Shown here one piece after another: positions 22,392 to 32,079 of a DNA stretch of 44,845 nt. The notes beneath the pieces were generated by a model. That model did not search any database. It had not been told where the DNA came from and worked only from the letters and a program-made list of their open reading frames with translations. Each line of letters opens with the position of its first letter. The stretch's first letter is position 1. The translations under genes and the position numbers were made by a program. The stretch is from Candidatus Peregrinibacteria bacterium (lineage in GTDB: Bacteria; Patescibacteriota; Gracilibacteria; Peribacterales; Peribacteraceae), in the NCBI GenBank assembly GCA_016196295.1, contig JACPYA010000076.1:1-44845 (forward strand). Direction: 5' to 3'.

Positions 22392-22868
22392 ATGCATCAT
22401 CAATCTGACGAGCGGCTCGTTCGTGTCATGAAGGAACATTGGATGAAGTACGTTCCCTCGGTCATCATCTACATCCTCCTGACCGGCATCAGCGTGCTGC
22501 TGTTCTTCTTCGCGGGAATGGGTGTGCACCATTACATGTGGCTCTCCCACAGCACTTTCCTTATCGCGCTCACTCTCCTCTGCGTGAGCCATCACTGGTT
22601 CTTCTGGACGCTCCTGAACGAAGATTTGGGCTTGATCATCATCACCGATCGTCGAGTGATCTTCATGGAGATACGTTTGCTTTCACAGGATCATATCTAT
22701 GAAATTTCTTTTGAAAAGATGCGCATGGTGCATGCGCGTAAGCAAGGACTGTTTCAAAATATCTTCCGTTACGGAACGGTCTGGTCGGAGGGAGGGTTGA
22801 ACATTCCGCTCGTTCCGCATCCTAACAGCGTCGTTCGAGACATCGAACGGGCGATGGGCATGAAATAA
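22392..22868 (+). CDS. Membrane protein with bacterial PH-like domain (second copy)
   Basis: 158 residues from the ATG at 22392. Helices span about 21-44 and 50-72 (with HHWFFWTLL). The soluble part [20 protein letters not shown] then [15 protein letters not shown] has the bPH strand pattern. It shares architecture with the protein at 19878 but little sequence. It lies in a tight operon between a small membrane protein and a metal transporter. Confidence 0.7.
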   Translation: MHHQSDERLVRVMKEHWMKYVPSVIIYILLTGISVLLFFFAGMGVHHYMWLSHSTFLIALTLLCVSHHWFFWTLLNEDLGLIIITDRRVIFMEIRLLSQDHIYEISFEKMRMVHARKQGLFQNIFRYGTVWSEGGLNIPLVPHPNSVVRDIERAMGMK

Positions 22869-22869
22869 T

Positions 22870-23607
22870 ATGACGCATCCACGACCCACGCAGGCAGCCA
22901 TGCGGGCACACCTCGAACAAGAGGCCCACGGCCACGGCATCGGCGCGTTCGTCCAGGATATGGTCTACGGCGGGAATGACGGCATCGTGACGACGTTCGC
23001 AGTCGTCGCGGGAACCGTCGGAGCAGACTTTCCCTTCACGGTCATCATCGTGCTCGGGCTCGCGAACTTGCTCGCGGACGGCGTATCCATGGCGACCGGC
23101 GCGTACCTTTCGACGAAGTCGGAGCGGGACCAGTACGAGCGTCTCTGGAAGGAGGAGAGCCGTGAGATCGCCGATCATCCGGCCTTGGAGAAGGAGGAAG
23201 TCCGCTCGGCGTACGCCGCGAAAGGGTTCTCGGGAAAAGATCTCGATCGTGCGGTGGAAGTCATCACGGCGGATCGCTCCGTGTGGGTGGAGACGATGAT
23301 GGTGGAGGAGCATGGACTCACGAAGGAGCGCTCCTCTCGTCCGGCGGCCCACGGCATCGTCACCTTCTTCTCGTTCGTGTTCTTCGGGGCGATTCCGCTC
23401 CTGCCCTACCTGCTCCAAATCGACGACCGGTTCCTCATCGCGATCGTTGGAGCGCTGACCGCCATGGCGGTGCTCGGCGTTTCCCGCAGCTACATTACCC
23501 GTGAACGGATCTTCCGAGGAATTGTTGAAGTCGTGGGAGTTGGCGCCGCCAGTGCCACCGTCGCGTACGGGGTCGGTCTGTTCCTACGTGGCTGGATCGC
23601 TTTCTAG
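22870..23607 (+). CDS. VIT1/CCC1-family iron/manganese transporter
   Basis: 245 residues. The first-helix motif [17 protein letters not shown] is diagnostic, and [23 protein letters not shown] is the second. The Glu-rich cytoplasmic region between helices 2 and 3 (about 85-150) binds metal in characterised members. Five helices in total. It should export or store Fe(II)/Mn(II). Its TAG shares a CTAG palindrome with the stop of the convergent proS gene, so the two genes overlap by 4 bp. Confidence 0.9.
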   Translation: MTHPRPTQAAMRAHLEQEAHGHGIGAFVQDMVYGGNDGIVTTFAVVAGTVGADFPFTVIIVLGLANLLADGVSMATGAYLSTKSERDQYERLWKEESREIADHPALEKEEVRSAYAAKGFSGKDLDRAVEVITADRSVWVETMMVEEHGLTKERSSRPAAHGIVTFFSFVFFGAIPLLPYLLQIDDRFLIAIVGALTAMAVLGVSRSYITRERIFRGIVEVVGVGAASATVAYGVGLFLRGWIAF

Positions 23608-25034
23608 TACGCCTTCGCAAACAATGCCCACTCTTTGGCTGTCTCTCCGGAAAGCATGTCCTTCTTCCCCTTTGCGTGCTTGGCGTCCCCGAGCAGGCGA
23701 ATCGTCGCTTTCGTTTTATCCTTGATGGCATTCGCGGTCTTCATGGTGCCATCCCACGGCGCCCAGACGAACCCTCCTTCCCCGTCGATATGTTTTTGGA
23801 GGTCTTTCATCGTGTCCGCTTCGTACGTGTGGTCGTCCATGTACTTCTTCGCTTGGGCGTAGAGAGATTCTTGGATGTTCTGGAGTACTGTCTGCAGGAA
23901 GAAGGTCTCGCACGTCGCCATCGGCAAGCTCTCCTTCGCTCCCGTATCGCGGCGGCACGTCATCACCGCTTTCTTCTCGAGGTCTTTGGGGCCGATCTCG
24001 ATCCTGAGCGGCACGCCTTTCACCTCCCACTCGTTGAACTTGAAGCCCGGCGACTTCTCGTCGCGGTCATCGATGCGCACGCGCAGCTCGGAACCGATCT
24101 GCTCCTTAAGCTTCGTGCAGGCATCCTGCACGGCTTTGCGCTCTGCATCGGTCTTGTAGATCGGCACAATGACGATCTGGATCGGCGCGAGGGAAGGGGG
24201 CAGCCGCAGCCCTTTCTCGTCGCCGTGCACGACGATCACGGTTCCGATGAGGCGCGTCGAAACCCCCCAGCTCGTGATCCACGGCCGCTGCGACTTGCCT
24301 GCTTCGTCGAGGAACGAGAGGTCGTAGGCCTCGGAGAACCCTTGGCCGAGGTTGTGGGACGTACCCGCTTGGATCGCCTTGCCGTCCTTCGCGAGCGCTT
24401 CCGTCGTGAGCGTGTAGAGCGCGCCCGCAAACTTGTCGTGGTCGGGCTTGCGTCCCTGCAGCACGGGGAGCGCGAGGAACTCCCGGTCGAAATCGACGTA
24501 CATCTGCAGCGCCGCTTCCGCCATCTCATCCGCTTCGGCCTTCGTCGCGTGCGCGGTGTGTCCTTCCTGCCAGAGGAATTCCAACGTCCGGAGGAACGGG
24601 CGCGTGCGCATCTCCCACCGGACGATGTTCGCCCACTGGTTGATCTTCAGCGGCAGATCCCTGTGGCTTTGGATCCACTTCGCGAACGTCGCATAGATGA
24701 TGGTCTCGCTCGTCGGGCGGACGTAGAGTTTCTCCGTGAGCTCCTTGCCGCCGCCGTGCGTCACGACCGCGCACTCCGGTGCAAATCCCTTCACGTGCGC
24801 CTGCTCCTTCGCCATCACGGACTCCGGGATGAAGAGCGGGAAGTACGCGTTCTGGACCCCAAGCGCCTTGATGCGACTGTCCATGTCGCGCTGCATCGCT
24901 TCCCAAAGGGCGTACCCGTATGGCTTGAAGATGATGCAGCCCTTCACGATCGCATGTTCCGCGAGGCCCGCCTCCGCGATCACGTCCAAGTACCACTGCG
25001 GGAAATCTGTTTTTGGGTCGGCGAGGCGGGGCAT
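23604..25034 (-). CDS. proS: Prolyl-tRNA synthetase, archaeal/eukaryotic-like short type
   Basis: 476 residues. Class II motif 2 is [24 protein letters not shown] and motif 3 is [18 protein letters not shown]. There is no bacterial editing insertion. The C-terminal zinc-binding-like domain retains CRRDT and ends in [11 protein letters not shown], the conserved terminal Tyr of this type. It charges tRNA-Pro. TAGCAT lies 6 nt before the ATG. Confidence 0.95.
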   Translation of the reverse strand: MPRLADPKTDFPQWYLDVIAEAGLAEHAIVKGCIIFKPYGYALWEAMQRDMDSRIKALGVQNAYFPLFIPESVMAKEQAHVKGFAPECAVVTHGGGKELTEKLYVRPTSETIIYATFAKWIQSHRDLPLKINQWANIVRWEMRTRPFLRTLEFLWQEGHTAHATKAEADEMAEAALQMYVDFDREFLALPVLQGRKPDHDKFAGALYTLTTEALAKDGKAIQAGTSHNLGQGFSEAYDLSFLDEAGKSQRPWITSWGVSTRLIGTVIVVHGDEKGLRLPPSLAPIQIVIVPIYKTDAERKAVQDACTKLKEQIGSELRVRIDDRDEKSPGFKFNEWEVKGVPLRIEIGPKDLEKKAVMTCRRDTGAKESLPMATCETFFLQTVLQNIQESLYAQAKKYMDDHTYEADTMKDLQKHIDGEGGFVWAPWDGTMKTANAIKDKTKATIRLLGDAKHAKGKKDMLSGETAKEWALFAKAY

Positions 25035-25040
25035 GGGGAT

Positions 25041-25046
25041 ATGCTA
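25041..25046 (-). promoter_or_regulatory. -10-like box of proS
   Basis: TAGCAT on the minus strand, 6 nt before the ATG. Confidence 0.4.
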
Positions 25047-25100
25047 GCAACGCGGGATGACGTTGTCATTGCTTCCAAATCGGTCGGAGACAGGTTATTG

Positions 25101-25183
25101 GTTGATTAGTTTTTGGTTTTTCGTTCACATACTCAAGCTTGCCGTGAGCATAACCAAAAACTAAAAACCAAAAACCAATCAAC
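25101..25183. terminator. Long inverted repeat over the dehydrogenase stop (word AAAACCAA)
   Basis: 21-nt arms at 25101-25121 and 25163-25183 match at 20 positions. The loop is about 41 nt. The right arm includes the TGA of the upstream minus-strand gene, and the left arm supplies T-rich sequence on that transcript. A locus-private word repeat that can act as a terminator. Confidence 0.65.
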
Positions 25184-26501
25184 GGTCCTTCAGGACCACC
25201 CTCCATATACTGCTTCCTCCCTCCGTCTCGTACCCTCGCACCGTGTGGATGATGTGGCTGTGCGCAGGGATGTGGTCTTCCTCCGTGCCCGGCGGGAGCC
25301 GGGGGCAGACGCCGTGGTCGGTAATGGAGAGGGGATACGTTCCCGTGTAGATGTAGCCATCCGGACCGACGGTCCAATCCACCGTCATCTCCATGTGCGC
25401 CACGTGATCATTGGCATTGAGCGTGCCATTGCCGTCGAAGCGCAGCGCGCGGATCCACCCCGCGCAGAAATCTCCGTAGAGGATCTTGTCCGTGAGCTGC
25501 CCGTGGTAGCGATCGACGGGCGGATCATGATACTCCACGCCCACCCAGCCCGTGCGGTGCTCCGTGAACGCGCCGAATGGATCTTCTTTCCGAAATGCTT
25601 CCTTCAAGTGGTGCCCCCAGGAGAGAATCGGTTGGGTAAATCCGGTGCAATTTCCGCGACAGGGTCCTTCGTGGAGGGGCCAACCGAAGTTCTGCCCCGG
25701 CGCGGTGACGACATTGAGCTCCTCGAAGATGTTCGCGCCGACGTCCCCGACGACATACCATCCTTTGCTGTCGCGGATTCCCCGCCACGGCATCCGAAAG
25801 CCGTACGCATACGTTACGGGACTCTTGCCCGATCCTTCCTCGAAGGGATTTCCTTCCGCGGGCAGGTATCCTCCCGCATTCGGATCGCGATTGGGCATCA
25901 CCCGCAGGAGGGCTCCCAGGTTCTGTGCGGCTCCCTGCACGGCACTCGATACATCTTTTTCCCCGGTGAAGATCCAGAGCGTGCCGTCCGGGTCGAAGCC
26001 GATGGATCCGACCGCGTGGAGCGAGTACACGGCCTCCGGCGTGCCGAAGGAAATGATTTCCCGGGCGGATGCGGGAATCGCGGCATAATTGCCCGGGTCA
26101 AAGGTGATGCGCGTGACCGCAGTAAACTGGGGACTGACACAGTGCGCGAAGTAGACATACTGATTATTCTCAAAATCCGGGTCCACCGCGATCGAGAGGA
26201 GTCCGCAGTCGTGCTTGTGATGCACGGGCAGCGAAAAGCCGCCGAGCTTCTTTGCGCGATTTCCCTCCAAGCGGTAGTGAAGGACCGTGCCGTCTTGGAG
26301 GATTGCGAGGAATTCGGAGCCTCCCCCCTTGGGGGGCAGAAACCGAAAACCGGTGAGGAACATGAGCGATCCCTCCACATCGATCTCCTCGAACGTGAGG
26401 ATGGCGTTTTCGGACGCGGGCAGGGGGTCGCCTGCGCGGCTCTGGATGGAGATGGAACACGCAGCGAGGAAAAAAGCCGAGACAAGGACGGCATAGCGCA
26501 T
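25179..26501 (-). CDS. Lipoprotein PQQ-type glucose/sorbosone dehydrogenase (six-bladed propeller)
   Basis: 440 residues from the ATG at 26501. A lipobox LAAC (12-15) predicts a lipid anchor. The propeller signatures are present: CGLLSIAVDPDFENNQYVY, GSIGFDPDGTLWIFTGE, QNLGALLRVMPNRDPNAGG, YAYGFRMPW and a late DGYIYTG. Members oxidise sugars with PQQ or have lost the cofactor. PQQ genes are not in the window, so activity is uncertain. It acts outside the membrane. It is divergent from the gene at 26655. Confidence 0.85.
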   Translation of the reverse strand: MRYAVLVSAFFLAACSISIQSRAGDPLPASENAILTFEEIDVEGSLMFLTGFRFLPPKGGGSEFLAILQDGTVLHYRLEGNRAKKLGGFSLPVHHKHDCGLLSIAVDPDFENNQYVYFAHCVSPQFTAVTRITFDPGNYAAIPASAREIISFGTPEAVYSLHAVGSIGFDPDGTLWIFTGEKDVSSAVQGAAQNLGALLRVMPNRDPNAGGYLPAEGNPFEEGSGKSPVTYAYGFRMPWRGIRDSKGWYVVGDVGANIFEELNVVTAPGQNFGWPLHEGPCRGNCTGFTQPILSWGHHLKEAFRKEDPFGAFTEHRTGWVGVEYHDPPVDRYHGQLTDKILYGDFCAGWIRALRFDGNGTLNANDHVAHMEMTVDWTVGPDGYIYTGTYPLSITDHGVCPRLPPGTEEDHIPAHSHIIHTVRGYETEGGSSIWRVVLKDR

Positions 26502-26535
26502 GGGGGATAGGGTATCGGTGAATCGATGAGTCTTC

Positions 26536-26617
26536 AAAACGTTTTTGGTTCTTCGTTCGAAGAATCCGCATTGTCACTACACTGAAAAAACGAATAAACC
26601 AATAAACGAATAAACGA
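26536..26617. repeat. Locus-private word repeat (word TTCGTT/AACGAATAA)
   Basis: CGTTTTTGGTTCTTCGTTCG on the left faces direct repeats of AATAAACGAATAAACCAATAAA-like units on the right (AATAAACC, AATAAACG). It lies between divergent genes. Confidence 0.45.
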
Positions 26618-26642
26618 GTCCGCGATCGCATGTGGAGCTTGC

Positions 26643-26648
26643 TATACT
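26643..26648 (+). promoter_or_regulatory. -10 box of the gene at 26655
   Basis: TATACT, 6 nt before the ATG. Confidence 0.5.
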
Positions 26649-26654
26649 CCCGCA

Positions 26655-27176
26655 ATGATCCGATTCTGGACGTGGTACGAGCGCAACGAGCGGCTGTATC
26701 TGATCCTGGCGACGGCGCTCTTCGCGCTGCAACTGATCCACCTCTATTGGCTGACGACGGATGTCGCGCTCTTCCGGTTGCTTGGGGAGAGCTTTTTCCA
26801 GCCGTCCCGCGCGTGGGAGCTCCTCATCATTGCCGTGGATTACACGGAGATTCCCGCGCTCATCTCCACGTCTCTCATCTACGTGCATGATTTCCAGAAA
26901 GGAAAAAAGCTGCGCAGCATCCTCTTCCTGCTCTTCCTGAACTCTCAGTGGCTGCATATCTTCTGGATCACCGATGAGTTCGTCGTCGCGCACATCACGA
27001 GCGACATGCCAGATACCGTGCTTCCGCACTGGCTCGCGTGGGTGGCCATCTTGATTGACTACCTGGAGCTGCCGGTTATCGTCGATACCATGCGCCGTGT
27101 GATCTACGCGCTCCGGACGAAGAACACGAAGGTGTTGCTGCGAGAGTTCGGGCGAGAATCATTGTGGAGGAGATAA
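26655..27176 (+). CDS. Polytopic membrane protein with internal DYxE(I/L)P repeat
   Basis: 173 residues, about five helices. DYTEIPALIST (62-72) and DYLELPVIVDT (135-145) are near copies inside two helices 73 residues apart, and LHIFWITDEFV (100-110) adds His, Asp and Glu within another helix. Charged pairs buried in repeated helices suggest an inside-out duplication and an ion- or proton-linked role (inference). No family recognised. Leaderless promoter. Confidence 0.65.
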   Translation: MIRFWTWYERNERLYLILATALFALQLIHLYWLTTDVALFRLLGESFFQPSRAWELLIIAVDYTEIPALISTSLIYVHDFQKGKKLRSILFLLFLNSQWLHIFWITDEFVVAHITSDMPDTVLPHWLAWVAILIDYLELPVIVDTMRRVIYALRTKNTKVLLREFGRESLWRR

Positions 27177-27177
27177 A

Positions 27178-27256
27178 CAGACGCAGCAGAAACAAGACGC
27201 AAGAAACGAGAAACAAAACGACGATGTGTCTTGCGTCTTGCAGCTTGTTTTTTATC
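27178..27256. terminator. Bidirectional hairpin between convergent genes (word CAAGACGCAAGA)
   Basis: CAAGACGCAAGA (27193-27204) and its exact complement (27229-27240) form a 12-bp stem with a 24-nt loop, followed by T-rich DNA. Extra copies of AAACAA/TTGTTT surround it. Confidence 0.65.
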
Positions 27257-27258
27257 GC

Positions 27259-27678
27259 TCAACTCAGCCAGATGCCGACCAACGTCACGGCTGCGCCAAA
27301 AACAATGCCACCCAGGACCTCCAGGAACGAGTGGCCCAGGTTCACCGAGAGCTTCTGCCATTTCTGCAAACGATTGAGCAGCTCCGCCTGGCGGCCGACC
27401 TCGCGCCGCACGCCCATCGCGTCGTACCAGACGATGGCCGCGAAGCAGAATGCGATCGCAAACTCCACGGACTCGATCCCTCGCTTGTGTTCGACGATCA
27501 TGAGGAGCGATGTGACGAACGCACTGTGACTGCTGGGCATGCCGCCACTGCGAAAGAGGCGCTCGTGCCAGTTTCCGGTCCGGATTCCTTCTACGGCAAT
27601 CTTCACGAGCTCGCTCAAAACCAGCACGAAGAGGGGAATGAGGAAGAGGTAGGCTCGCAAGTACTCGTGGAGGAGCAT
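27259..27678 (-). CDS. Divergent PAP2 / DUF212 (YuiD-like) membrane protein
   Basis: 139 residues. The phosphatase-like motifs are SGGMPSSHSAFVTSL, VWYDAMGVRREVGRQAELLN and LGHSFLEVLGGI, the three blocks of the DUF212 family related to acid phosphatase/vanadium haloperoxidase. Four helices. Likely a lipid-phosphate phosphatase; activity is unproven for the family. TAAAAT lies 7 nt before the ATG. Confidence 0.88.
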   Translation of the reverse strand: MLLHEYLRAYLFLIPLFVLVLSELVKIAVEGIRTGNWHERLFRSGGMPSSHSAFVTSLLMIVEHKRGIESVEFAIAFCFAAIVWYDAMGVRREVGRQAELLNRLQKWQKLSVNLGHSFLEVLGGIVFGAAVTLVGIWLS

Positions 27679-27685
27679 GGCCTGT

Positions 27686-27691
27686 ATTTTA
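27686..27691 (-). promoter_or_regulatory. -10 box of the PAP2-like gene
   Basis: TAAAAT, 7 nt before the ATG. Confidence 0.5.
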
Positions 27692-27699
27692 TCTGCACT

Positions 27700-30600
27700 T
27701 CAGGACTTTGCGAGCTCTTTGAATAGTCCTTCGACGGAGAGCAAGTCCGTACGATCTCGATAGAGCGAAATGTTTGGATTCTTGGCAATTCCTCGATTGT
27801 AGAATTCCATGGGTTCCCGCTGCAGTGCCGCGGCCAGACGGGCGAGTCCCTTGTCGTACTGTTCGACGGTGATGTCATCCTCTTGAAGGAGAGCGACACC
27901 GATATCGTCCAAACGGTCTCTCAATTCCTCATAGACTTCGTATCGCGCGAGATCCATCTCGTATCCGTCTGCGATGCCAGGATAATCGGTTGCTTGAAGC
28001 TTCGCTTCCATGCGTTGCAACGGTCCTTGCATGTCACTCAGCAGCATGGCCACCAATTGTTCCAACGCTTGACCTGTTTCCCCGAGCTCGAGTGCCACAT
28101 TGATCTGCAGCACTTTGGCTGCTTGTTCCACGTTGCTCTTGTAATCCTGAAGGAGTTTCCCGCGTTCAAGTTGCTTGTCATCCTTCTTCGGTGGCAAGTC
28201 GGCGTAGATAGCGAGATCAAACTTTTCCGTTTTGCCATCGGCATCCATTCGTCGGTCGATGACCATCGATTCGCCCTTCTCCTGTAATTTTCTGGATACT
28301 GCAATGAGCTCCGCATGACGCAGAGCCGATCGGAATACATCCATGTTCACCGTGTCGAACTGCCCTTGCGTCATCCATCCGATGTACTGGATCTGATCCA
28401 TGACGAGCTGGTCGTACCGATTTTTGAATTGTTGGGGAGTTTCGTCCGGAAGGGCAAGTGGCTTCGTCGTCTTCACCACGTATGCACGACAGAGCTTGTA
28501 TCGTGTCCCGGCATTTTCATTTTCCAGAGCCTTGAAGTTTTCCTCTTCCGCTTTTCTAAATTCATTGCGCGAATAGGTCGCTTTGCGCCAGAGCCATTCT
28601 GCCTGTGTCCCGTATACGATCTTCTGTCCGAATTGATCGAACGTTTTTTCCTGCGAACCCGGTTTCAACTCCATCAGTTTCGCGAGGAGCGCATCCGGAG
28701 ATTTTTTTGCCCAATCTGCCTCCTCCTTCAGCCATCCCCCCGAGGCTTCCTCGAGTTTCTCGTAGTACCAATATGCGACGTAGACCTCTGCGGAGATAGC
28801 GCCGACAGCGAGAGTGGCTCCAGAAGTTACTCCTGTCGCGACCATGGTGCCGATGGTGCCGCCACCAAGCGCCACTTGGGATGCAGATTTGAAATCGCGC
28901 ATGGCATAAAGCTCTTTTAGAGACTCGTTGTCTGTTCCTTCGATACGCGCCCTGTTCATGACGAGCTCGGCCGCGCCCAAGGCAATATCAAAGGAGCCGG
29001 CTGCCGGTCCCAGTGAGCGTCCTGCAAACTTCGCGACGGTTGCCAGTCGCATCATGTATTGAAGGCCGCGCATGCCTCCCGTTCGGATCGCATTGATGAG
29101 CATCTGCAACGCTGGTTTGCACGCATTGAATGCATCCGCCATCCACTGCGGCATGCTGCGGAGCATTCCGGGGATCTCCGGCGCGACATTTTTCACCGCT
29201 CCGAGTACTTCCTGCGTCAGGCGGGTGACGCCGGTGGCATTACTGATAATACGGCCACCTTCAACAGTCATTTTTGCGACATTGTAGGGGGCGATGACGG
29301 GATATTTACCCATCCACAGAGGAAGTCTCGTGTACCATCGATGATGTTGAATGGCGGCGAGGATGCTTTTTTCTGTTCTGAGGGATTGAATGATGCTGGC
29401 AATTTCATGGGGGAGAGCGCCCGAAAGTGTTCGCAGCTCTTTTTCCATTTTTGACAGCTCAGCGAGGTTTCTTGTTGGGCTCTTCAAAAAGTTATGGAGA
29501 ATATCCAAGCCCTGCTGCCCCATTCCTTCTGTAACTATTTTAGCGCGTAACTCGCTGATAAGTGTGCCGGCTCTCTTTTGAATCTCTGCGAGAGCCTGTA
29601 TTTTTGTCAGCTGCTTTCTGAACGTATTAATTTCTCCGGCTGCACTGAGAGATTTTGCAAAATTTTCTGGCAATGTTGCACGTTCATACCAAAATTTCAC
29701 TCCACCAGTCGTTACAAGCAGCGCCAACACAGACGCTGGGATGAATTTATCTGGATTTTCAACTGCCCAATCGAATCCTTCCTGCGCCGTTCCCTTGATA
29801 GCCCCCGCTGTGTTACGAATTCCTTCCGTCGCAACATCCCACACTTTTCCTCCAACCGTTGTGACGATCGTTTCTCCCGCCTGTTGAGCCTCTTGCACCA
29901 CAGCTTCCACCTTTTCGGGGTTTAACTTGTAATACTCTTCTAGCAATTTTCGCACGCCCTCCTTGCCAAGACGTTCTGCGATACGAAATTTTGTCTCCGG
30001 GAACCAGTCGCGTGCTTCTTCGGATGAGACGAAGCGCAGGACCTCCAGCTGCATCATGACGAGACCGATCGGGTTGCCGCTCTGGAGCATCTTGCCATAG
30101 AACGCGAGTCGAACCGCCTGTGCCAGAGGCATTTTTTCAAGGAGGTAGCGGTTTACGGTCTCTCTATTCACCGCTTCGTCCTCTGAAAAGCGGTCATTGG
30201 GGAAAAGTCCGTGGAAGAATGGCAAAATATTCGGAGGATTGTCGCGTATGTGTTCGCAGAGATGGTAGAGCACCTCTTCCGCCGGTTTTGCTGTACCTGA
30301 TGTCATGTGATTTTTTGTTTCTGCATTATTCAAATAACCAAAAGCTGTTCCGGAATAGGTCAGTGAGATGACATCAGCCAAGCTGACATTCTCAAACTGC
30401 GATCGTCCCTTTTTGGTTTTATCGATCACTTTTTGCAGCTCCGCTTTCACAATGGGATCCTGAGTCATCAGGAACTGTTGCTCGATGTTCTTCCACGGTT
30501 CCTCGCTCAAAAACTTCTCACCGTGCAGTTTCGCCTGTTCCAGAATACTTCCAAGCGTCGAGTAGGCTCCGCCTGCTTCTTGCATGAAGCGCTCCAGAGT

Positions 30601-31872
30601 TTCCTCTTCCAGATTTTGCTTCGCGTCCGGACTTCGCTTGTACATCTTCTCCAAATTACTGCGTCTCTGGTGGAAGAATCGCACGACGGCTTCCCCCGCG
30701 ACTAAGTAACTCCGCTGTACTTTGGGATCCGTTGCTTTTTCGTGGAGAGAGAAGAGCCGCGAGAGCGCGTTCTGGTTCACGATGTCGCCATGCATGCAGC
30801 GATAGAGATCGCCGAGCGTCGTCTTCTTGCCGATCATGTCGAAGAGCACATCGGTCACGTATTTGCGTTCCGCCTTGGAGTTTCCCGCAAGAGCGACGAT
30901 GACAGGCGGAAGCATCATGAGTGAGGCGGGCAGCTTTGCTTTCTCCAATTCTTCCTGAGCCCTCTTTGCTGCCCGATTGGCAGGGGTTTGAGGCACTTCT
31001 TGTTCTTTCTTTTCCGCCATTTTCTTCTCGTACATTTCCTGCAGCTTCCGGAGGCCCGCGATCTCTTTCTCGTACGCTTTCTTCTTCCACGCATCCGTCT
31101 CGAGCGCCAGTTTTTGCCGCAGGTCTTCGACGCGAGAGGCGATCGACTGGAGATCCTTGTATTTTTCGGCGAGTTTCCAAATACCAAAGCCGATTCCCGT
31201 CAGCACCGCGCCCGTGAGAACCCACTTGAGGAAAGACCAGGAACTGGAAGCCGCTTCCTTGGTCACCTCTTTCGTTTTCTGCGCGCCCGCCCGCAGCTTC
31301 GAGAGTCCCCATAATGTAAATCCGACGAGAGCGCCGACGCCAGCCACTTTCAAGACGTCACGCACAGTTTCGTTCTTGATGAACGATAGGGTGTTGTCCT
31401 TTGCGACTGTCACCCCCTGCTTCATGACGTCTACACTCTGTCTGACAGCAGAGGATGTCACATCGACGGCAGTGTCCAAGTGCTGTTTTGCTTGATCGAC
31501 GAGTCCTACGGGTGTTTCTGGCCGAATCTTCGTACGAAGTCTTTCGATGTTCGCTTTGGTGCCTGCAATCGTTTGATTCTCTGCCATTGCACGAAGATTT
31601 CTGTCGATCTCCTGACGCTCAATGTCGGGAAGCGTGTTTACGTTCTGCCCGAATTCCTGGAAGAATGCTTCCTGGGCCTTCGGATCAATTCTCTGAATCA
31701 GCGTGGCCAGCTGACGCCCCGTTTCCTGCCGCTGCTCCGGACTTTGTTTTGATTTCTCGGCCTGCAGGATGGTCATCGCTTCTCGCACTTCGGGCGACGG
31801 TCGCAGGTAAGCGAGGCGACGTTCACCAACATGGAAAGGATTGAACCTATGAGGATGAGAGAGGATGAACAT
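27700..31872 (-). CDS. Giant membrane/coiled-coil protein, function unknown
   Basis: 1390 residues, no signal peptide. Two helices near 174-191 and 214-232 are followed by a charged coiled coil (about 235-292). Further hydrophobic segments lie near 710 (VLALLVTTGGVKFWY) and in a glycine-rich stretch around 1045-1090 (ALGGGTIGTMVATGVTSGA). Long helical soluble regions lie between. I recognise no catalytic motif. It is the last of three tightly spaced genes (2 bp after the 66-residue ORF, which is 4 bp after the 397-residue gene), so the three proteins probably form one assembly. Base composition is visibly A+T-richer than the flanks, especially about 29.3-30.5 kb. Confidence 0.75.
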   Translation of the reverse strand: MFILSHPHRFNPFHVGERRLAYLRPSPEVREAMTILQAEKSKQSPEQRQETGRQLATLIQRIDPKAQEAFFQEFGQNVNTLPDIERQEIDRNLRAMAENQTIAGTKANIERLRTKIRPETPVGLVDQAKQHLDTAVDVTSSAVRQSVDVMKQGVTVAKDNTLSFIKNETVRDVLKVAGVGALVGFTLWGLSKLRAGAQKTKEVTKEAASSSWSFLKWVLTGAVLTGIGFGIWKLAEKYKDLQSIASRVEDLRQKLALETDAWKKKAYEKEIAGLRKLQEMYEKKMAEKKEQEVPQTPANRAAKRAQEELEKAKLPASLMMLPPVIVALAGNSKAERKYVTDVLFDMIGKKTTLGDLYRCMHGDIVNQNALSRLFSLHEKATDPKVQRSYLVAGEAVVRFFHQRRSNLEKMYKRSPDAKQNLEEETLERFMQEAGGAYSTLGSILEQAKLHGEKFLSEEPWKNIEQQFLMTQDPIVKAELQKVIDKTKKGRSQFENVSLADVISLTYSGTAFGYLNNAETKNHMTSGTAKPAEEVLYHLCEHIRDNPPNILPFFHGLFPNDRFSEDEAVNRETVNRYLLEKMPLAQAVRLAFYGKMLQSGNPIGLVMMQLEVLRFVSSEEARDWFPETKFRIAERLGKEGVRKLLEEYYKLNPEKVEAVVQEAQQAGETIVTTVGGKVWDVATEGIRNTAGAIKGTAQEGFDWAVENPDKFIPASVLALLVTTGGVKFWYERATLPENFAKSLSAAGEINTFRKQLTKIQALAEIQKRAGTLISELRAKIVTEGMGQQGLDILHNFLKSPTRNLAELSKMEKELRTLSGALPHEIASIIQSLRTEKSILAAIQHHRWYTRLPLWMGKYPVIAPYNVAKMTVEGGRIISNATGVTRLTQEVLGAVKNVAPEIPGMLRSMPQWMADAFNACKPALQMLINAIRTGGMRGLQYMMRLATVAKFAGRSLGPAAGSFDIALGAAELVMNRARIEGTDNESLKELYAMRDFKSASQVALGGGTIGTMVATGVTSGATLAVGAISAEVYVAYWYYEKLEEASGGWLKEEADWAKKSPDALLAKLMELKPGSQEKTFDQFGQKIVYGTQAEWLWRKATYSRNEFRKAEEENFKALENENAGTRYKLCRAYVVKTTKPLALPDETPQQFKNRYDQLVMDQIQYIGWMTQGQFDTVNMDVFRSALRHAELIAVSRKLQEKGESMVIDRRMDADGKTEKFDLAIYADLPPKKDDKQLERGKLLQDYKSNVEQAAKVLQINVALELGETGQALEQLVAMLLSDMQGPLQRMEAKLQATDYPGIADGYEMDLARYEVYEELRDRLDDIGVALLQEDDITVEQYDKGLARLAAALQREPMEFYNRGIAKNPNISLYRDRTDLLSVEGLFKELAKS

Positions 31873-31874
31873 GT

Positions 31875-32075
31875 TTAGTGAGGATTACTAAAAAGAGCGT
31901 TGCCAAACCTCTTGGCAAATCCTGCTGTGCGATTGAGAACAGTCGCACCTGCTGCACCCGCTACATCCGCAACGTCGAAGATGCCGTTGATGCCATCCAC
32001 CGTGTGCGCACGAATAGCTTCGATCCGATTGTGCCGGCCGAAATGTTCCGGTGAGGATGTGGGTGTGAGGGGCAT
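31875..32075 (-). CDS. 66-residue middle protein of the three-gene operon
   Basis: From the ATG at 32075; an earlier in-frame Met would overlap the upstream gene. A polar start (TPTSSPEHFGRHNRIEAIRA) is followed by an Ala/Gly-rich helix (VADVAGAAGATVLNRTAGF). No family recognised. The gaps of 4 and 2 bp to its neighbours support translation. Confidence 0.6.
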   Translation of the reverse strand: MPLTPTSSPEHFGRHNRIEAIRAHTVDGINGIFDVADVAGAAGATVLNRTAGFAKRFGNALFSNPH

Positions 32076-32079
32076 GGCC

